NCBI RefSeq assembly: GCF_013466425.1
Contig: NZ_CP059165.1
Location: 3,348,001-3,412,000, forward strand
DNA length: 64,000 nucleotides
Source of the DNA: Mycobacterium vicinigordonae
GTDB taxonomy: Bacteria; Actinomycetota; Actinomycetes; Mycobacteriales; Mycobacteriaceae
Direction: 5' to 3'
The position numbers were made by a program, and so were the translations under genes. Each line of letters begins with the position of its first letter. The stretch's first letter is position 1. Below, piece by piece: positions 8,914 to 17,081 of this stretch. The notes below the pieces were generated by a model, which searched no databases, had not been told where the DNA came from, and was given only the letters and a program-made list of their open reading frames with translations.

Positions 8914-9618
8914 GTGCCATTGCTGTTCATGCACGAAGTGCACACAGTGCGGGGACGCGCTGAGGACGAATTCGAAGCTGCGTTCCGTGATGGCTGGATG
9001 CCTATGCTCGCCGCCGGCGAAGAAGCCCGGCTGCTGTGGTACACCAACCAGGCGCAGGGCAGCGGACCCGCGTACACCGTCATCACCGTGACCGCAGTGC
9101 GCGACGGGGCAGCGTGGGAGCGGTTGACCAAGCGCGTGCAGCAAGGCGATCTGCGGGACTGGATGCATCACACTGACGAACTTCGCCACAGCGTCGACGC
9201 CAAGCTTATGGTGCCGCTCACCTGGTCACCCATGCAGGAGGTGTCTTTCGACGAAGTCCCCGTCGACGGACGTGAACACGACGTCAGCCTGTACATGGAA
9301 GACACCATGTGGCCTTACGAGGACAAATTCGACGAGTACATCGTGCGGTGCGGCGAGGTATACGCGCGCAGTCTCGAGCAGCCGTCGTCCATGCTCAACA
9401 TGCACGCATCGTTCCAACCCGCCCTGGGTAGTCACCTGCGCCGCGAGGTGATCCTGATGCAACGAATCAGCCGGCCGGAGGCGTTGCTCGACTTGTTGCG
9501 CACCCATGTCCCGGCCGAATACCGCACCCCCGGCACCTGGTTGCACGACGCACTGGACCTGCGCGATCAATGGATCAGCAGGCTGCTGCGAACGTCTACC
9601 TGGTCACCGCTTTACTGA
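8914..9618 (+). CDS. Double alpha/beta-barrel (NIPSNAP-like) protein
   Basis: A protein of about 234 residues made of two similar halves. An N-terminal strand and helix (LLFMHEVHTVRGRAEDEFEAAF) is echoed at about residue 125 (VSLYMEDTMWPYEDKFDEYI), as in tandem dimeric alpha/beta-barrel domains of the NIPSNAP/ABM kind. The start is uncertain: GTG 8914 is only 2 bases from the GGGAGG at 8906-8911, while in-frame TTG 8920 has ideal 8-base spacing. It precedes an acyl-CoA ligase by 5 bp, so it probably helps the same pathway. The reaction is unknown. Confidence 0.6.
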   Translation: MPLLFMHEVHTVRGRAEDEFEAAFRDGWMPMLAAGEEARLLWYTNQAQGSGPAYTVITVTAVRDGAAWERLTKRVQQGDLRDWMHHTDELRHSVDAKLMVPLTWSPMQEVSFDEVPVDGREHDVSLYMEDTMWPYEDKFDEYIVRCGEVYARSLEQPSSMLNMHASFQPALGSHLRREVILMQRISRPEALLDLLRTHVPAEYRTPGTWLHDALDLRDQWISRLLRTSTWSPLY

Positions 9619-9623
9619 AGATC

Positions 9624-11069
9624 ATGAACCTCGGCACGATCATCGACGCCGCCGCGACGCACGATCCGCAGCGCACCGCCCTGATCATCGACGGACATTT
9701 CGTCAGCTACGGAGAACTTGGCGGGGCTGTCCGCACGTGTGCCGCCGGTTTGGCCGCGCACGGCGTGGTGTCCGGCGACCGGGTCGCCGTCATCGACACC
9801 GCCAGCCCGCTGGCTATCGCATCGCTGCTGGGTGCGGCGCGTCTGGGTGCAACCGCCACGCTGATGAATCCCGCCCTCACCCCGCACGAGCTACGCGCGT
9901 TGCTCGACAACGCGGGTTGCGTTGACGCAGCGGTGGCCGGGCAGGCCTACGCGGACCGGGTCCGCGCGGCGAGGGTAGCCACGGTGTTGACCGACGCGCA
10001 GCTGCTCGGCAATCAGCGTTACGAATCCGCCGTGCCCGCCGATCACACCGACTCTCTTCCCGCGATGGTCTTGTTCACCAGCGGCACGACGGGACTGCCC
10101 AAGACGGTCGAGATCGGTCGCCGCCAGCTCGCCGCGCGGCTGGACAGAACGTCACAACCGTTCTCTCCAGACAGGCCGCCCGTCGCGGTGATGATGTGCG
10201 TCCCGTACTTTCACGTCGGCGGTTCCCTCGGGCTGCTGGCCAGCCTGTACTCCGGTAACACCTTGGTGGTGCAGCGGCGATTCGACGCCGGCGAGTGGTT
10301 GCGGCTGGTAGCTGAGTACCGGGTGACCGGCATGTTCCTGGTGCCGACGATGCTGCACCGGATTCTGGAACACCCCGAGTTCGCCGACACTGACCTGTCC
10401 TCGCTGGCCGCCATCACTTATGGTGCGGCTGCCGCACCAATCACGTTGATGCGCAAGGCAATCGCTGCGTTGCCGCACGTAGGGTTCACCAACGTCTTCG
10501 GCCAGACCGAAACCTTGGGCACCTATGCCCAATTGCTGCCCGAGGATCACTACGATCCGGCGCGCGCGGGTTCGGTGGGCCGGCCCCTGCCCGGCGTTCA
10601 GGTACGGGTGGTCGACCCTGATACCGGTGCAGACGTCGTTGCGGGGGAGGTCGGCGAACTGTGGGTCAACAGCCCGCTCAACACCGCCGGAGGATGGCTA
10701 CGCACCGGCGACCTGGGCCGACAAGACCCCGACGGCTACCTCTATCCGAGCGGTAGGCTGCGCGACACGATCAACCGCGGCGGTGAGAAATTCGGCCCGA
10801 TCGAGGTGGAGGAGGCGTTGCGGTCCCACCCGGCGGTGCGTGACGTCGCGGTAGCTGGAGTCCCTGACGAGGAACTGGGACAGCGGGTGGGAGTGGCAGC
10901 GGTGACTCGGGCGCCGTTGACGCTGGAGGATCTGCGGTCGCATTGTCGGCAGGCGATCGCGTACTTCAAGTTGCCCGAACGGCTCGCAATCGTCGACAAC
11001 ATCCCCTACAGCGCTACGGGCAAGATCAACCGCAGCCTGCTTGCCGCACTGATCGCCGAACGCTGCTGA
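9624..11069 (+). CDS. Fatty acyl-CoA ligase (FadD, ANL superfamily)
   Basis: A 481-residue cytosolic enzyme that would activate a carboxylic acid with ATP and pass it to CoA. ANL motifs occur in order: FTSGTTGLPKTVEI (A3, about 152), YGAAAAP (A4), FGQTET (A5), GWLRTGDLG (A7), the hinge GRLRDTINRGGEKF, and the catalytic lysine in ATGKINR (A10). ATG 9624 is 5 bp after the preceding stop; a longer frame starting at 9570 would overlap that gene. It ends 18 bp from the convergent TetR gene. The substrate is not evident. Confidence 0.9.
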   Translation: MNLGTIIDAAATHDPQRTALIIDGHFVSYGELGGAVRTCAAGLAAHGVVSGDRVAVIDTASPLAIASLLGAARLGATATLMNPALTPHELRALLDNAGCVDAAVAGQAYADRVRAARVATVLTDAQLLGNQRYESAVPADHTDSLPAMVLFTSGTTGLPKTVEIGRRQLAARLDRTSQPFSPDRPPVAVMMCVPYFHVGGSLGLLASLYSGNTLVVQRRFDAGEWLRLVAEYRVTGMFLVPTMLHRILEHPEFADTDLSSLAAITYGAAAAPITLMRKAIAALPHVGFTNVFGQTETLGTYAQLLPEDHYDPARAGSVGRPLPGVQVRVVDPDTGADVVAGEVGELWVNSPLNTAGGWLRTGDLGRQDPDGYLYPSGRLRDTINRGGEKFGPIEVEEALRSHPAVRDVAVAGVPDEELGQRVGVAAVTRAPLTLEDLRSHCRQAIAYFKLPERLAIVDNIPYSATGKINRSLLAALIAERC

Positions 11070-11087
11070 GCCCTCTCGGCGCCGGCG

Positions 11088-11690
11088 TTAACTCAGTGGC
11101 GCCAGTCCCGAACGCACCAGCTCCAGGCTGGTGGCCACGAGTTCACCCAGATCGTCCGCGCACCCGTTTCGTCCCCAATTCTCTACTGCCACAACCAAGG
11201 CAGCGGCGATCACCGAACCCGCAACGTCTGCCGCCAGGCCGGCGGCCTCGGGGCGCCGGTCGCGAACGAAGTCGCCGAGCACCGTGGCGAACGACGACTG
11301 CACCACCCGCAGGTGTGCGGCGACGCGCTCGGCACTGATCAGTTCAGCACGAGCTGTGGCAGCCTGCCGGACCACCTCGAGGTCGTGCGGGAACGTGGCG
11401 ACTGCGCCCAGCACCGCCTCGAACAGTGACTCGCCGGGCGGCCGCTGGGCGAGCGCGTCGGCCAGCCAATCCAGCTGGGTCTCGTAGTCCTGGAACAGGA
11501 CGGCTTCCTTGGTCGGGAAATGCCGGAAGAAGGTCCGCTCGGTGACGCCCGCCTCACGCGCCAATTCCGTCACGGTCACATTGCCGAATCCCTTGTGGGC
11601 AAAGCATTTTAGCGCTGCCTGACGCAGTGCCTCGTGGGTCGATCGGCGACGAAGTTCGTGACCATTCGTCGAATCAGTCAGTACTGACAT
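11088..11690 (-). CDS. TetR-family repressor
   Basis: A 200-residue regulator. The N-terminal HTH spans about 20-68, with VTVTELAREAGVTERTFFRHFPTKEAV closing in the family's T--R-FF-HF-TKE--L pattern. The C-terminal ligand domain has no named relative. It is divergent from the FAD oxidoreductase at 11752. A palindrome overlapping its own start codon and a second copy in the intergenic gap suggest that it represses both itself and that oxidoreductase. Confidence 0.9.
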   Translation of the reverse strand: MSVLTDSTNGHELRRRSTHEALRQAALKCFAHKGFGNVTVTELAREAGVTERTFFRHFPTKEAVLFQDYETQLDWLADALAQRPPGESLFEAVLGAVATFPHDLEVVRQAATARAELISAERVAAHLRVVQSSFATVLGDFVRDRRPEAAGLAADVAGSVIAAALVVAVENWGRNGCADDLGELVATSLELVRSGLAPLS

Positions 11691-11714
11691 CTTTTGATTA
11701 TGTCAGTACTGACA
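11677..11714. promoter_or_regulatory. Twin palindromic operator for the adjacent TetR protein
   Basis: The perfect 14-bp palindrome TGTCAGTACTGACA lies at 11701-11714. A 12-bp core copy, GTCAGTACTGAC, lies at 11677-11688 and runs into the start codon of the repressor gene (11688-11690). The centres are 25 bp apart. Two copies of a self-complementary site between a TetR gene and its divergent neighbour are the expected layout for autoregulation. Binding is inferred. Confidence 0.8.
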
Positions 11715-11751
11715 TATTCTTGTCACGGACTCACCGGAGGAGGCCAACACC

Positions 11752-13323
11752 ATGACTGACTACGACGTGATCGTTGTCGGGGCCGGACACAACGGACTGA
11801 CTGCGGCAACCATTCTGCAGCGCGCCGGACTGCGCACGGTGTGCCTGGAGGCCAACACCTATGCCGGCGGCATGGCGGCCACGGTCGAGCTGATCGACGG
11901 ATTTCGTTACGAAATAGCGGGTTCCGTGCAGTTCCCGACCGCGAGCCAGATCACCAAGGACCTCGGCCTGGACACACTGCCCACGGTCGAACCTGAGGTG
12001 ATGTCGACCAACATCGGCGAGAACGGCGAAGAGGCCATGGTCTTCTACCGCGATCCCGTGCAATTGATGACGCACCTGGGGGACAAGCACGGCTCTGCTG
12101 CCGTAACCGGCATGGCTGAACTGATCGGCTGGAGCCTAGGGCCAGCAAAAGCATTGGGGCGCTTCGATGTTCGCACCCCACCCAAGACCTTCGACGAGAT
12201 GTACGCATGCGCGGCCAACGACGCCGAGCGCCGTGCGATTCACGAGATACTGTTCGGTTCGGCGATGGACGTGATCGACCGCTATCTACCCGATCGCGAC
12301 CGTCACGCCGTGATCCGCGGGATGTTGGCGTTTCTGGCGGTCAACTCCACCTACCGCGGACCCTACACCCCAGGCAGCGCCACTTGCCTGGCCTTCGCCC
12401 TGGCGGTGCCCGACAACAGCACCGCGATGATGACCAAGCTCAAGGGCGGCATCGGTGCCCTCACCGAGCATCTGCGCGAACTCTTCGTCTCCCACGGGGG
12501 TGAGATGCGGTTCCGCGCCAAGGTCGAGCAGATCCTCGTCGAGCATGATGCGGTGACTGGGGTACGACTGCGTGACGGATCAACCCTCACCGCGCCGATC
12601 GTGGTGTCCAACCTGTCGCCGGATCTCACCCTGACCGGGCTGATCGCCGCCGAACACGTTCCCGCCGAACTCATCTCACGGTTTTCCGGACGCGATCACC
12701 GAGCCTCGTTCGTGCAGATGCACTTCGCGCTGGACGGACTACCGGAGTTTTCACCGCCCTACGAGCTGCTGAACGAACCGGGAATGCAGATGTCGATCGG
12801 CATTTTCGGTTCACCCGAAGAGCAGCAACGACAATGGGAGAACTGCCGCCGTGGCATCGTCCCCGACAACCCGTCGATGGGTATGCAGATCCCCTCGGTG
12901 CACGACCCCGGCCTGGCGCCACCAGGCAAGCACGCCGCCAGCGCCTATGCATACGCTTTCCCGGTGGAAGCTAGCCGCGACCGACACGGCCACTTGAAAA
13001 ACGAGATGGCCCAGCGTGTTATCGAAAAGATCAGCAGCTACGCACCCAACTTCAAGGACATCGTGCTGCGTCACATCACTTTCGCCCCGTACCACATGAA
13101 TACCATGTTCGCGGCGCCGGCCGGCGACTTCTGCCACGGTCTGCTACACCCGGACCTGATGGGCCCCAACCGCCCAGGGCCCAAGGGATTTCTCGACTTT
13201 CCCATCCCCATCGAAGGCCTCTACCTCGGCGGTGCGGGATGTCATGGCGGACCGGGCATCACCTTCACGCCGGGCTACAACGCCGCCTATCAAGCACTCG
13301 ACGACATCGCCGCGCGGGCTTAG
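11752..13323 (+). CDS. FAD-dependent oxidoreductase, phytoene-desaturase/PYROXD2-like
   Basis: A 523-residue flavoenzyme. The Rossmann FAD motif is at the N-terminus (YDVIVVGAGHNGLTAA), followed by the acidic strand end in CLEANTYAGGMAA. The C-terminal FAD-contact region reads GLYLGGAGCHGGPGITFTPGYNAA, typical of carotenoid desaturase-like amine oxidases. The substrate is unknown. It is divergent from the TetR gene and separated from it by a twin operator. Its TAG overlaps the TAA of the convergent SRPBCC gene. Confidence 0.85.
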   Translation: MTDYDVIVVGAGHNGLTAATILQRAGLRTVCLEANTYAGGMAATVELIDGFRYEIAGSVQFPTASQITKDLGLDTLPTVEPEVMSTNIGENGEEAMVFYRDPVQLMTHLGDKHGSAAVTGMAELIGWSLGPAKALGRFDVRTPPKTFDEMYACAANDAERRAIHEILFGSAMDVIDRYLPDRDRHAVIRGMLAFLAVNSTYRGPYTPGSATCLAFALAVPDNSTAMMTKLKGGIGALTEHLRELFVSHGGEMRFRAKVEQILVEHDAVTGVRLRDGSTLTAPIVVSNLSPDLTLTGLIAAEHVPAELISRFSGRDHRASFVQMHFALDGLPEFSPPYELLNEPGMQMSIGIFGSPEEQQRQWENCRRGIVPDNPSMGMQIPSVHDPGLAPPGKHAASAYAYAFPVEASRDRHGHLKNEMAQRVIEKISSYAPNFKDIVLRHITFAPYHMNTMFAAPAGDFCHGLLHPDLMGPNRPGPKGFLDFPIPIEGLYLGGAGCHGGPGITFTPGYNAAYQALDDIAARA

Positions 13324-13760
13324 CCGCTTTTGGTCTGCAGCACCCGCTTGCGCAGGCCGTCGGTGGCGGTCTCCATGAGACCTTTGGCTCCCCTCTTGAT
13401 CAGGAAACCGGGGACGGGCACGCCGAGGTCGACGGTGAGCTCGAAGTGCACGCGGGTGGAATCACCTTCCCGTGTCAAGGTATAGCGTGCGTTCTGACCG
13501 CGCTGCTGCTTGGCGCTGACCAGCGTCCAACTGATGCCGTCATCATGAATCGAGTACTGGAGCACCTGCTCGTCCGTGACGCCGACGACTTTGACCACCT
13601 GCCGGGACTTTGTCGGATGTCCCTGTTCGTCTCGCTCGAGGATTTCGATCTTGCGATGCGCCGGCGACCACTCCGGCAGGGACTCCAGGTCGAACAGGAC
13701 ACCCAAGATCTCTTCCGGCGTCGCATCAATGACCACTTCTCTGGACTCGGTGACAGCCAT
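13320..13760 (-). CDS. SRPBCC/polyketide-cyclase-like lipid-binding protein
   Basis: A 146-residue START-like protein. The opening SREVVIDATPEEILGVLFDLESLPEWSP is the usual first strand and helix of actinobacterial SRPBCC proteins, and the long C-terminal helix (GFLIKRGAKGLMETATDGL) closes the hydrophobic pocket. The ATG at 13758-13760 is chosen over a longer frame reaching 13964, which would overlap fadB5. Such proteins bind lipids or aromatic ligands; the ligand here is unknown. Stop codons overlap those of the convergent oxidoreductase. Confidence 0.8.
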   Translation of the reverse strand: MAVTESREVVIDATPEEILGVLFDLESLPEWSPAHRKIEILERDEQGHPTKSRQVVKVVGVTDEQVLQYSIHDDGISWTLVSAKQQRGQNARYTLTREGDSTRVHFELTVDLGVPVPGFLIKRGAKGLMETATDGLRKRVLQTKSG

Positions 13761-13792
13761 GCACGCTACCTTGCCATGAATTGGGCTTGATT

Positions 13793-14797
13793 TTAGGGCA
13801 CCAGCACGACCTTTCCGATGTTCTCCCGCGCCGCAAGGATCCGATGCGCTTCGGGTGCTTGCGAAAATGGAATCGCCGCGTGCACGATCGGCGCGACGAT
13901 GCCGTCGTCGAGCGCTTTTCGCAGCGGGGTTATCCAGCGTTCCAGGGTGCCGCGGTCGTCCCACAACTTCAACATGTTCAGCCCGATCACCGTCTTGGAT
14001 TCGGACAGTTGATCCATCAGGTTAAAACCGCGCAGCATCGCCAACGCCTGTGGCGCCACTCGGCGAAGCGACCGCGTCTCGCCCTCCTGCAGGTTCGAAA
14101 TACCGTAACCGACAACACGACCGCCGGGCCGCAGCATACGGTAGGACCGTCGCAGGGATGTGCCGCCCAGCGCATCGAGGACCAAATCGTAAGGCGGTAG
14201 ACCCTTCCACCAGTTGTCACGTCGATAGTCGATCGCGCGGTCAACCCCCAGCTCGGCCAGCGTCTGGTGCTTGCCGGGCGAGGCGGTGCCGTGAATCTCG
14301 GCCCCGGCGGCCTTGGCGAACTGAATCGCCGCAATACCCACCCCGCCGCCCGCGGCGTGAATCAGCACCCGCTCGCCGGTGCTAAGCGATCCGTAGCCAT
14401 GTAGCCCTGCCCAGGCGGTTGCATAGTTGACCGGTACAGCGGCACCCTGTTCAAAGCTGACCGACTCCGGCAGCCGCACGGAGTCCGCTTCGGCGACGTT
14501 GACGATCTCGGCATAGCCACCGAATCGTGTTCCGGCCAAGACTCTTTCGCCGATGTGTCCGGAATCCACGCCGGCGCCGACGTCCACCACCGTGCCGGCG
14601 ACTTCATAGCCGACCACGGCGGGCAGCCTGGGCGCGTCCGGATACAGGCCGACGCGGGCGAGGTGGTCGGCGAAGTTGACACCGGACGCCTTCACCTCGA
14701 TGCGCAGCTGGCCGGGAGCGGGCGGCGGCGGATCGGGACGTTGCTGCACCTGCAGAACCGACGGGTCGCCGTGTTTGGTGATGACCACTGCGCGCAT
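13793..14797 (-). CDS. fadB5: Zinc-free MDR oxidoreductase, FadB5-like
   Basis: A 334-residue medium-chain reductase of the quinone-oxidoreductase type. The N-terminal catalytic domain has GVNFADHLARVGLYP and VGYEVAGTVVDVG. The NADPH motif is GERVLIHAAGGGVGIAAIQFAKAAGAE at about 145-170. No structural zinc cysteines are present, as expected for this branch. Size and position match Rv1912c (fadB5). It is divergent from the PucR-type regulator. Confidence 0.85.
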   Translation of the reverse strand: MRAVVITKHGDPSVLQVQQRPDPPPPAPGQLRIEVKASGVNFADHLARVGLYPDAPRLPAVVGYEVAGTVVDVGAGVDSGHIGERVLAGTRFGGYAEIVNVAEADSVRLPESVSFEQGAAVPVNYATAWAGLHGYGSLSTGERVLIHAAGGGVGIAAIQFAKAAGAEIHGTASPGKHQTLAELGVDRAIDYRRDNWWKGLPPYDLVLDALGGTSLRRSYRMLRPGGRVVGYGISNLQEGETRSLRRVAPQALAMLRGFNLMDQLSESKTVIGLNMLKLWDDRGTLERWITPLRKALDDGIVAPIVHAAIPFSQAPEAHRILAARENIGKVVLVP

Positions 14798-14907
14798 TGC
14801 GTTCCTCCCTGGTATTTATCTCGTCATACACGGTCCTCATCACGGCACGACGACAGCCTGCCTGGTTCCGTGTCCATCGGCGGCTGCCGGCATCTAACGT
14901 TCCGGGT

Positions 14908-16209
14908 GTGACTGCTGTGTACGACTCCTACGACATCGGCACCCCAGGCTGCGTCGTCATGATTGTGACCCGGCTGCAGAAGCAGACGGAAGAGATCAGC
15001 ACGACGATGCGGAAAGCACTCGAAGAGCAGATCCCCGAACTGGGCGCAGACGCGCGGATGAGCGAGATGCTGGCGGCGGGGATCCAGGCCAACATCGAGA
15101 CGATCTTCGACGCCCTGCTGCGCAACATCCCAGTCGCAGGATTGTCCGCGCCGCCGGCAGCGTTGGATTACGCGCGGCGGGCCGCACAGCACGATCTGCC
15201 CGTTACTGTTCTAATCCGTGGCTATCGACTCGGCCAGCGGAATATGACCCAGCGGGTGTTCGCCGAACTGCAGGCACTCGACATCCAAACCAACACCAAG
15301 GTCGCGGTCATCGAGGCGATCACCACGAAAGTGTTGGAATACGTCGACCGGGTGTCACAGCTGGTAGTCGCCGAATACGAAGCTGAACGATCTCACTGGT
15401 TGGAGAATCAGGACAGCATTCGCGCGATGCGAGTACGCGACGTGCTCATCGACAGCGCTGACGTTGACAGCGAGAAGGCGTCTGCCACAATCGATTACCC
15501 GCTTCACGAGCGGCACCTGGCGCTCATCGGTTGGTATCCTGAACGGGCGGCCCCTGCTGACGCGTTGTCCCGGATCCAGCGCTTCATCCGAGTCCTCGCC
15601 AGCACCGTGGACACCTCTTCCAACCCCCTTTTTGCGGTCGCCGACCACACCAGCGCCTGGATTTGGCTGCCGTTCCGGTCGGCGCCGAGTCGCGTCGTCG
15701 CCGATATTCGCGCCTTCGCGCGCGGTCGGGCAGATTCGCCGCACATGGCACTGGGTGCGGTGGGGACCGGGGTCGCGGGATTTCGGCGCTCTCATCGTCA
15801 GGCGCAGCGGGTGCGGGCGGCGGTGTTGGCGCGCGGTTGGGAACAACCCTCGGCGCAACCCATTCCGGATCGGACGATCGCCGCAGCCACCGATCCAGAC
15901 ATGGTGGCCGCGGCCCTGCTGGGCACGGGTGCCGCCGAGATTCGCGGCTGGGTGGCTGACGTGCTGGGCGCCTTGGCTTCGGATACCGCCGACGACGCTC
16001 GGCTACGGGAGGCCCTGCGGGTATTCCTGCAGAGCGGCTCGCTACACGAGGTCGCCGCCCGCGAACTCAATGTCACGTTCACTGCCCTGAAGAGCCATCT
16101 AGAGCGGGCCGTGGCACGGCGCGGTCGGCCGATCGATGACCGGCTCGATGTTGAGCTGGCGCTGTTCACCTGCCATAGGTATGGCCCAACTGTACTGCGC
16201 CCAACCTGA
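14908..16209 (+). CDS. PucR/CdaR-type transcriptional regulator
   Basis: A regulator of about 433 residues starting at GTG 14908; a longer frame from 14797 would run into the fadB5 start. The N-terminal helical part (about 25-165) resembles the RsbRD-like sensor found in mycobacterial Rv1194c/Rv1453 proteins. The C-terminus carries the PucR helix-turn-helix (LREALRVFLQSGSLHEVAARELNVTFTALKSHL). DNA-binding targets are unknown, but it lies 12 bp before the MBL hydrolase gene and probably shares its transcript. Confidence 0.8.
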   Translation: MTAVYDSYDIGTPGCVVMIVTRLQKQTEEISTTMRKALEEQIPELGADARMSEMLAAGIQANIETIFDALLRNIPVAGLSAPPAALDYARRAAQHDLPVTVLIRGYRLGQRNMTQRVFAELQALDIQTNTKVAVIEAITTKVLEYVDRVSQLVVAEYEAERSHWLENQDSIRAMRVRDVLIDSADVDSEKASATIDYPLHERHLALIGWYPERAAPADALSRIQRFIRVLASTVDTSSNPLFAVADHTSAWIWLPFRSAPSRVVADIRAFARGRADSPHMALGAVGTGVAGFRRSHRQAQRVRAAVLARGWEQPSAQPIPDRTIAAATDPDMVAAALLGTGAAEIRGWVADVLGALASDTADDARLREALRVFLQSGSLHEVAARELNVTFTALKSHLERAVARRGRPIDDRLDVELALFTCHRYGPTVLRPT

Positions 16210-16221
16210 GTCCAAGCGACC

Positions 16222-16932
16222 GTGCACTACGACTGGGAACAGCTGACCACCACGGTGCATCGTTGCCGCTTGCCCTTCTGCGATGTCACTGTCGGGCTGG
16301 TGCGGGGACACAACGGCAGCTTGCTGGTGGACTCCGGTACCACGCTGGAAGAGGCCACGTTCCTCAACGCGGACATCGATGAGCTCGGCGGCGCTCCGGT
16401 GACCGACGTTGTGCTGACCCACCAGCACTTCGATCACGTCCTTGGGTCGTCGGTGTTCGCCGACGCTGAAATCCACTGCGCGCCAGAAGTTGTTGACTAT
16501 ATGCGGGCGGGTGCTGCGCTGCTGAGGGCCGATGCCCTTACTCATGGTGCCGACCCGATACAGATTGACCGCGCACTCCAGGCGCTTCGCCTCCCGCGGC
16601 AGGGAATCCGCCACGGTGTCGTCGATCTCGGTGACCGCACGGTCAGCATCGGCTACCTAGGCGCGGGCCACACGGCCTCGGACCTGGTCGTACTGGTGCC
16701 CGCACGCGGCAGCGACCCGGCGGTGGTGTTCACCGGGGACCTCGTCGAGGAATCCGGCGACCCCGAAATCGATGCCGATTCCGACGTGACGGCCTGGCCG
16801 CAAACGCTCGATCGTCTTCTGAAGATCGGGGGACCGGAGGCTATCTACGTTCCAGGACACGGACGCGTGGTCGACGCGGCATTCATTCGCGGTCAGCAAG
16901 ATTGGTTACGGTTTCACGGCGCCGGTCAATGA
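16222..16932 (+). CDS. Metallo-beta-lactamase-fold hydrolase
   Basis: A 236-residue hydrolase starting at GTG 16222. The zinc motif THQHFDHVLG is intact, the later metal histidine is in GAGHTASDLV, the bridging aspartate is in FTGDLVEE, and the last histidine is in YVPGHGRVVD. The substrate is not predictable. It corresponds to Rv1913 and follows the PucR-type gene closely, so both are likely one unit. Confidence 0.88.
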   Translation: MHYDWEQLTTTVHRCRLPFCDVTVGLVRGHNGSLLVDSGTTLEEATFLNADIDELGGAPVTDVVLTHQHFDHVLGSSVFADAEIHCAPEVVDYMRAGAALLRADALTHGADPIQIDRALQALRLPRQGIRHGVVDLGDRTVSIGYLGAGHTASDLVVLVPARGSDPAVVFTGDLVEESGDPEIDADSDVTAWPQTLDRLLKIGGPEAIYVPGHGRVVDAAFIRGQQDWLRFHGAGQ

Positions 16933-17081
16933 TTCTGGCGAAACGATGTTGACCGCCGTGGCGCACGCTAGGCAGGCCCCGGACCCCTCCGCGATGACCT
17001 CATCCGGTGACCCAGCTCACTATCCGGGGGCATAGACTCACTGGCGTCAGGGGAATCAGGGCTGAGGAGGAGCGAAAGGCC

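Noticed and set aside
8720..8920. 66-codon minus-strand ORF before the barrel protein
   Set aside because: It overlaps the start and SD of the downstream gene and looks like an antisense shadow.
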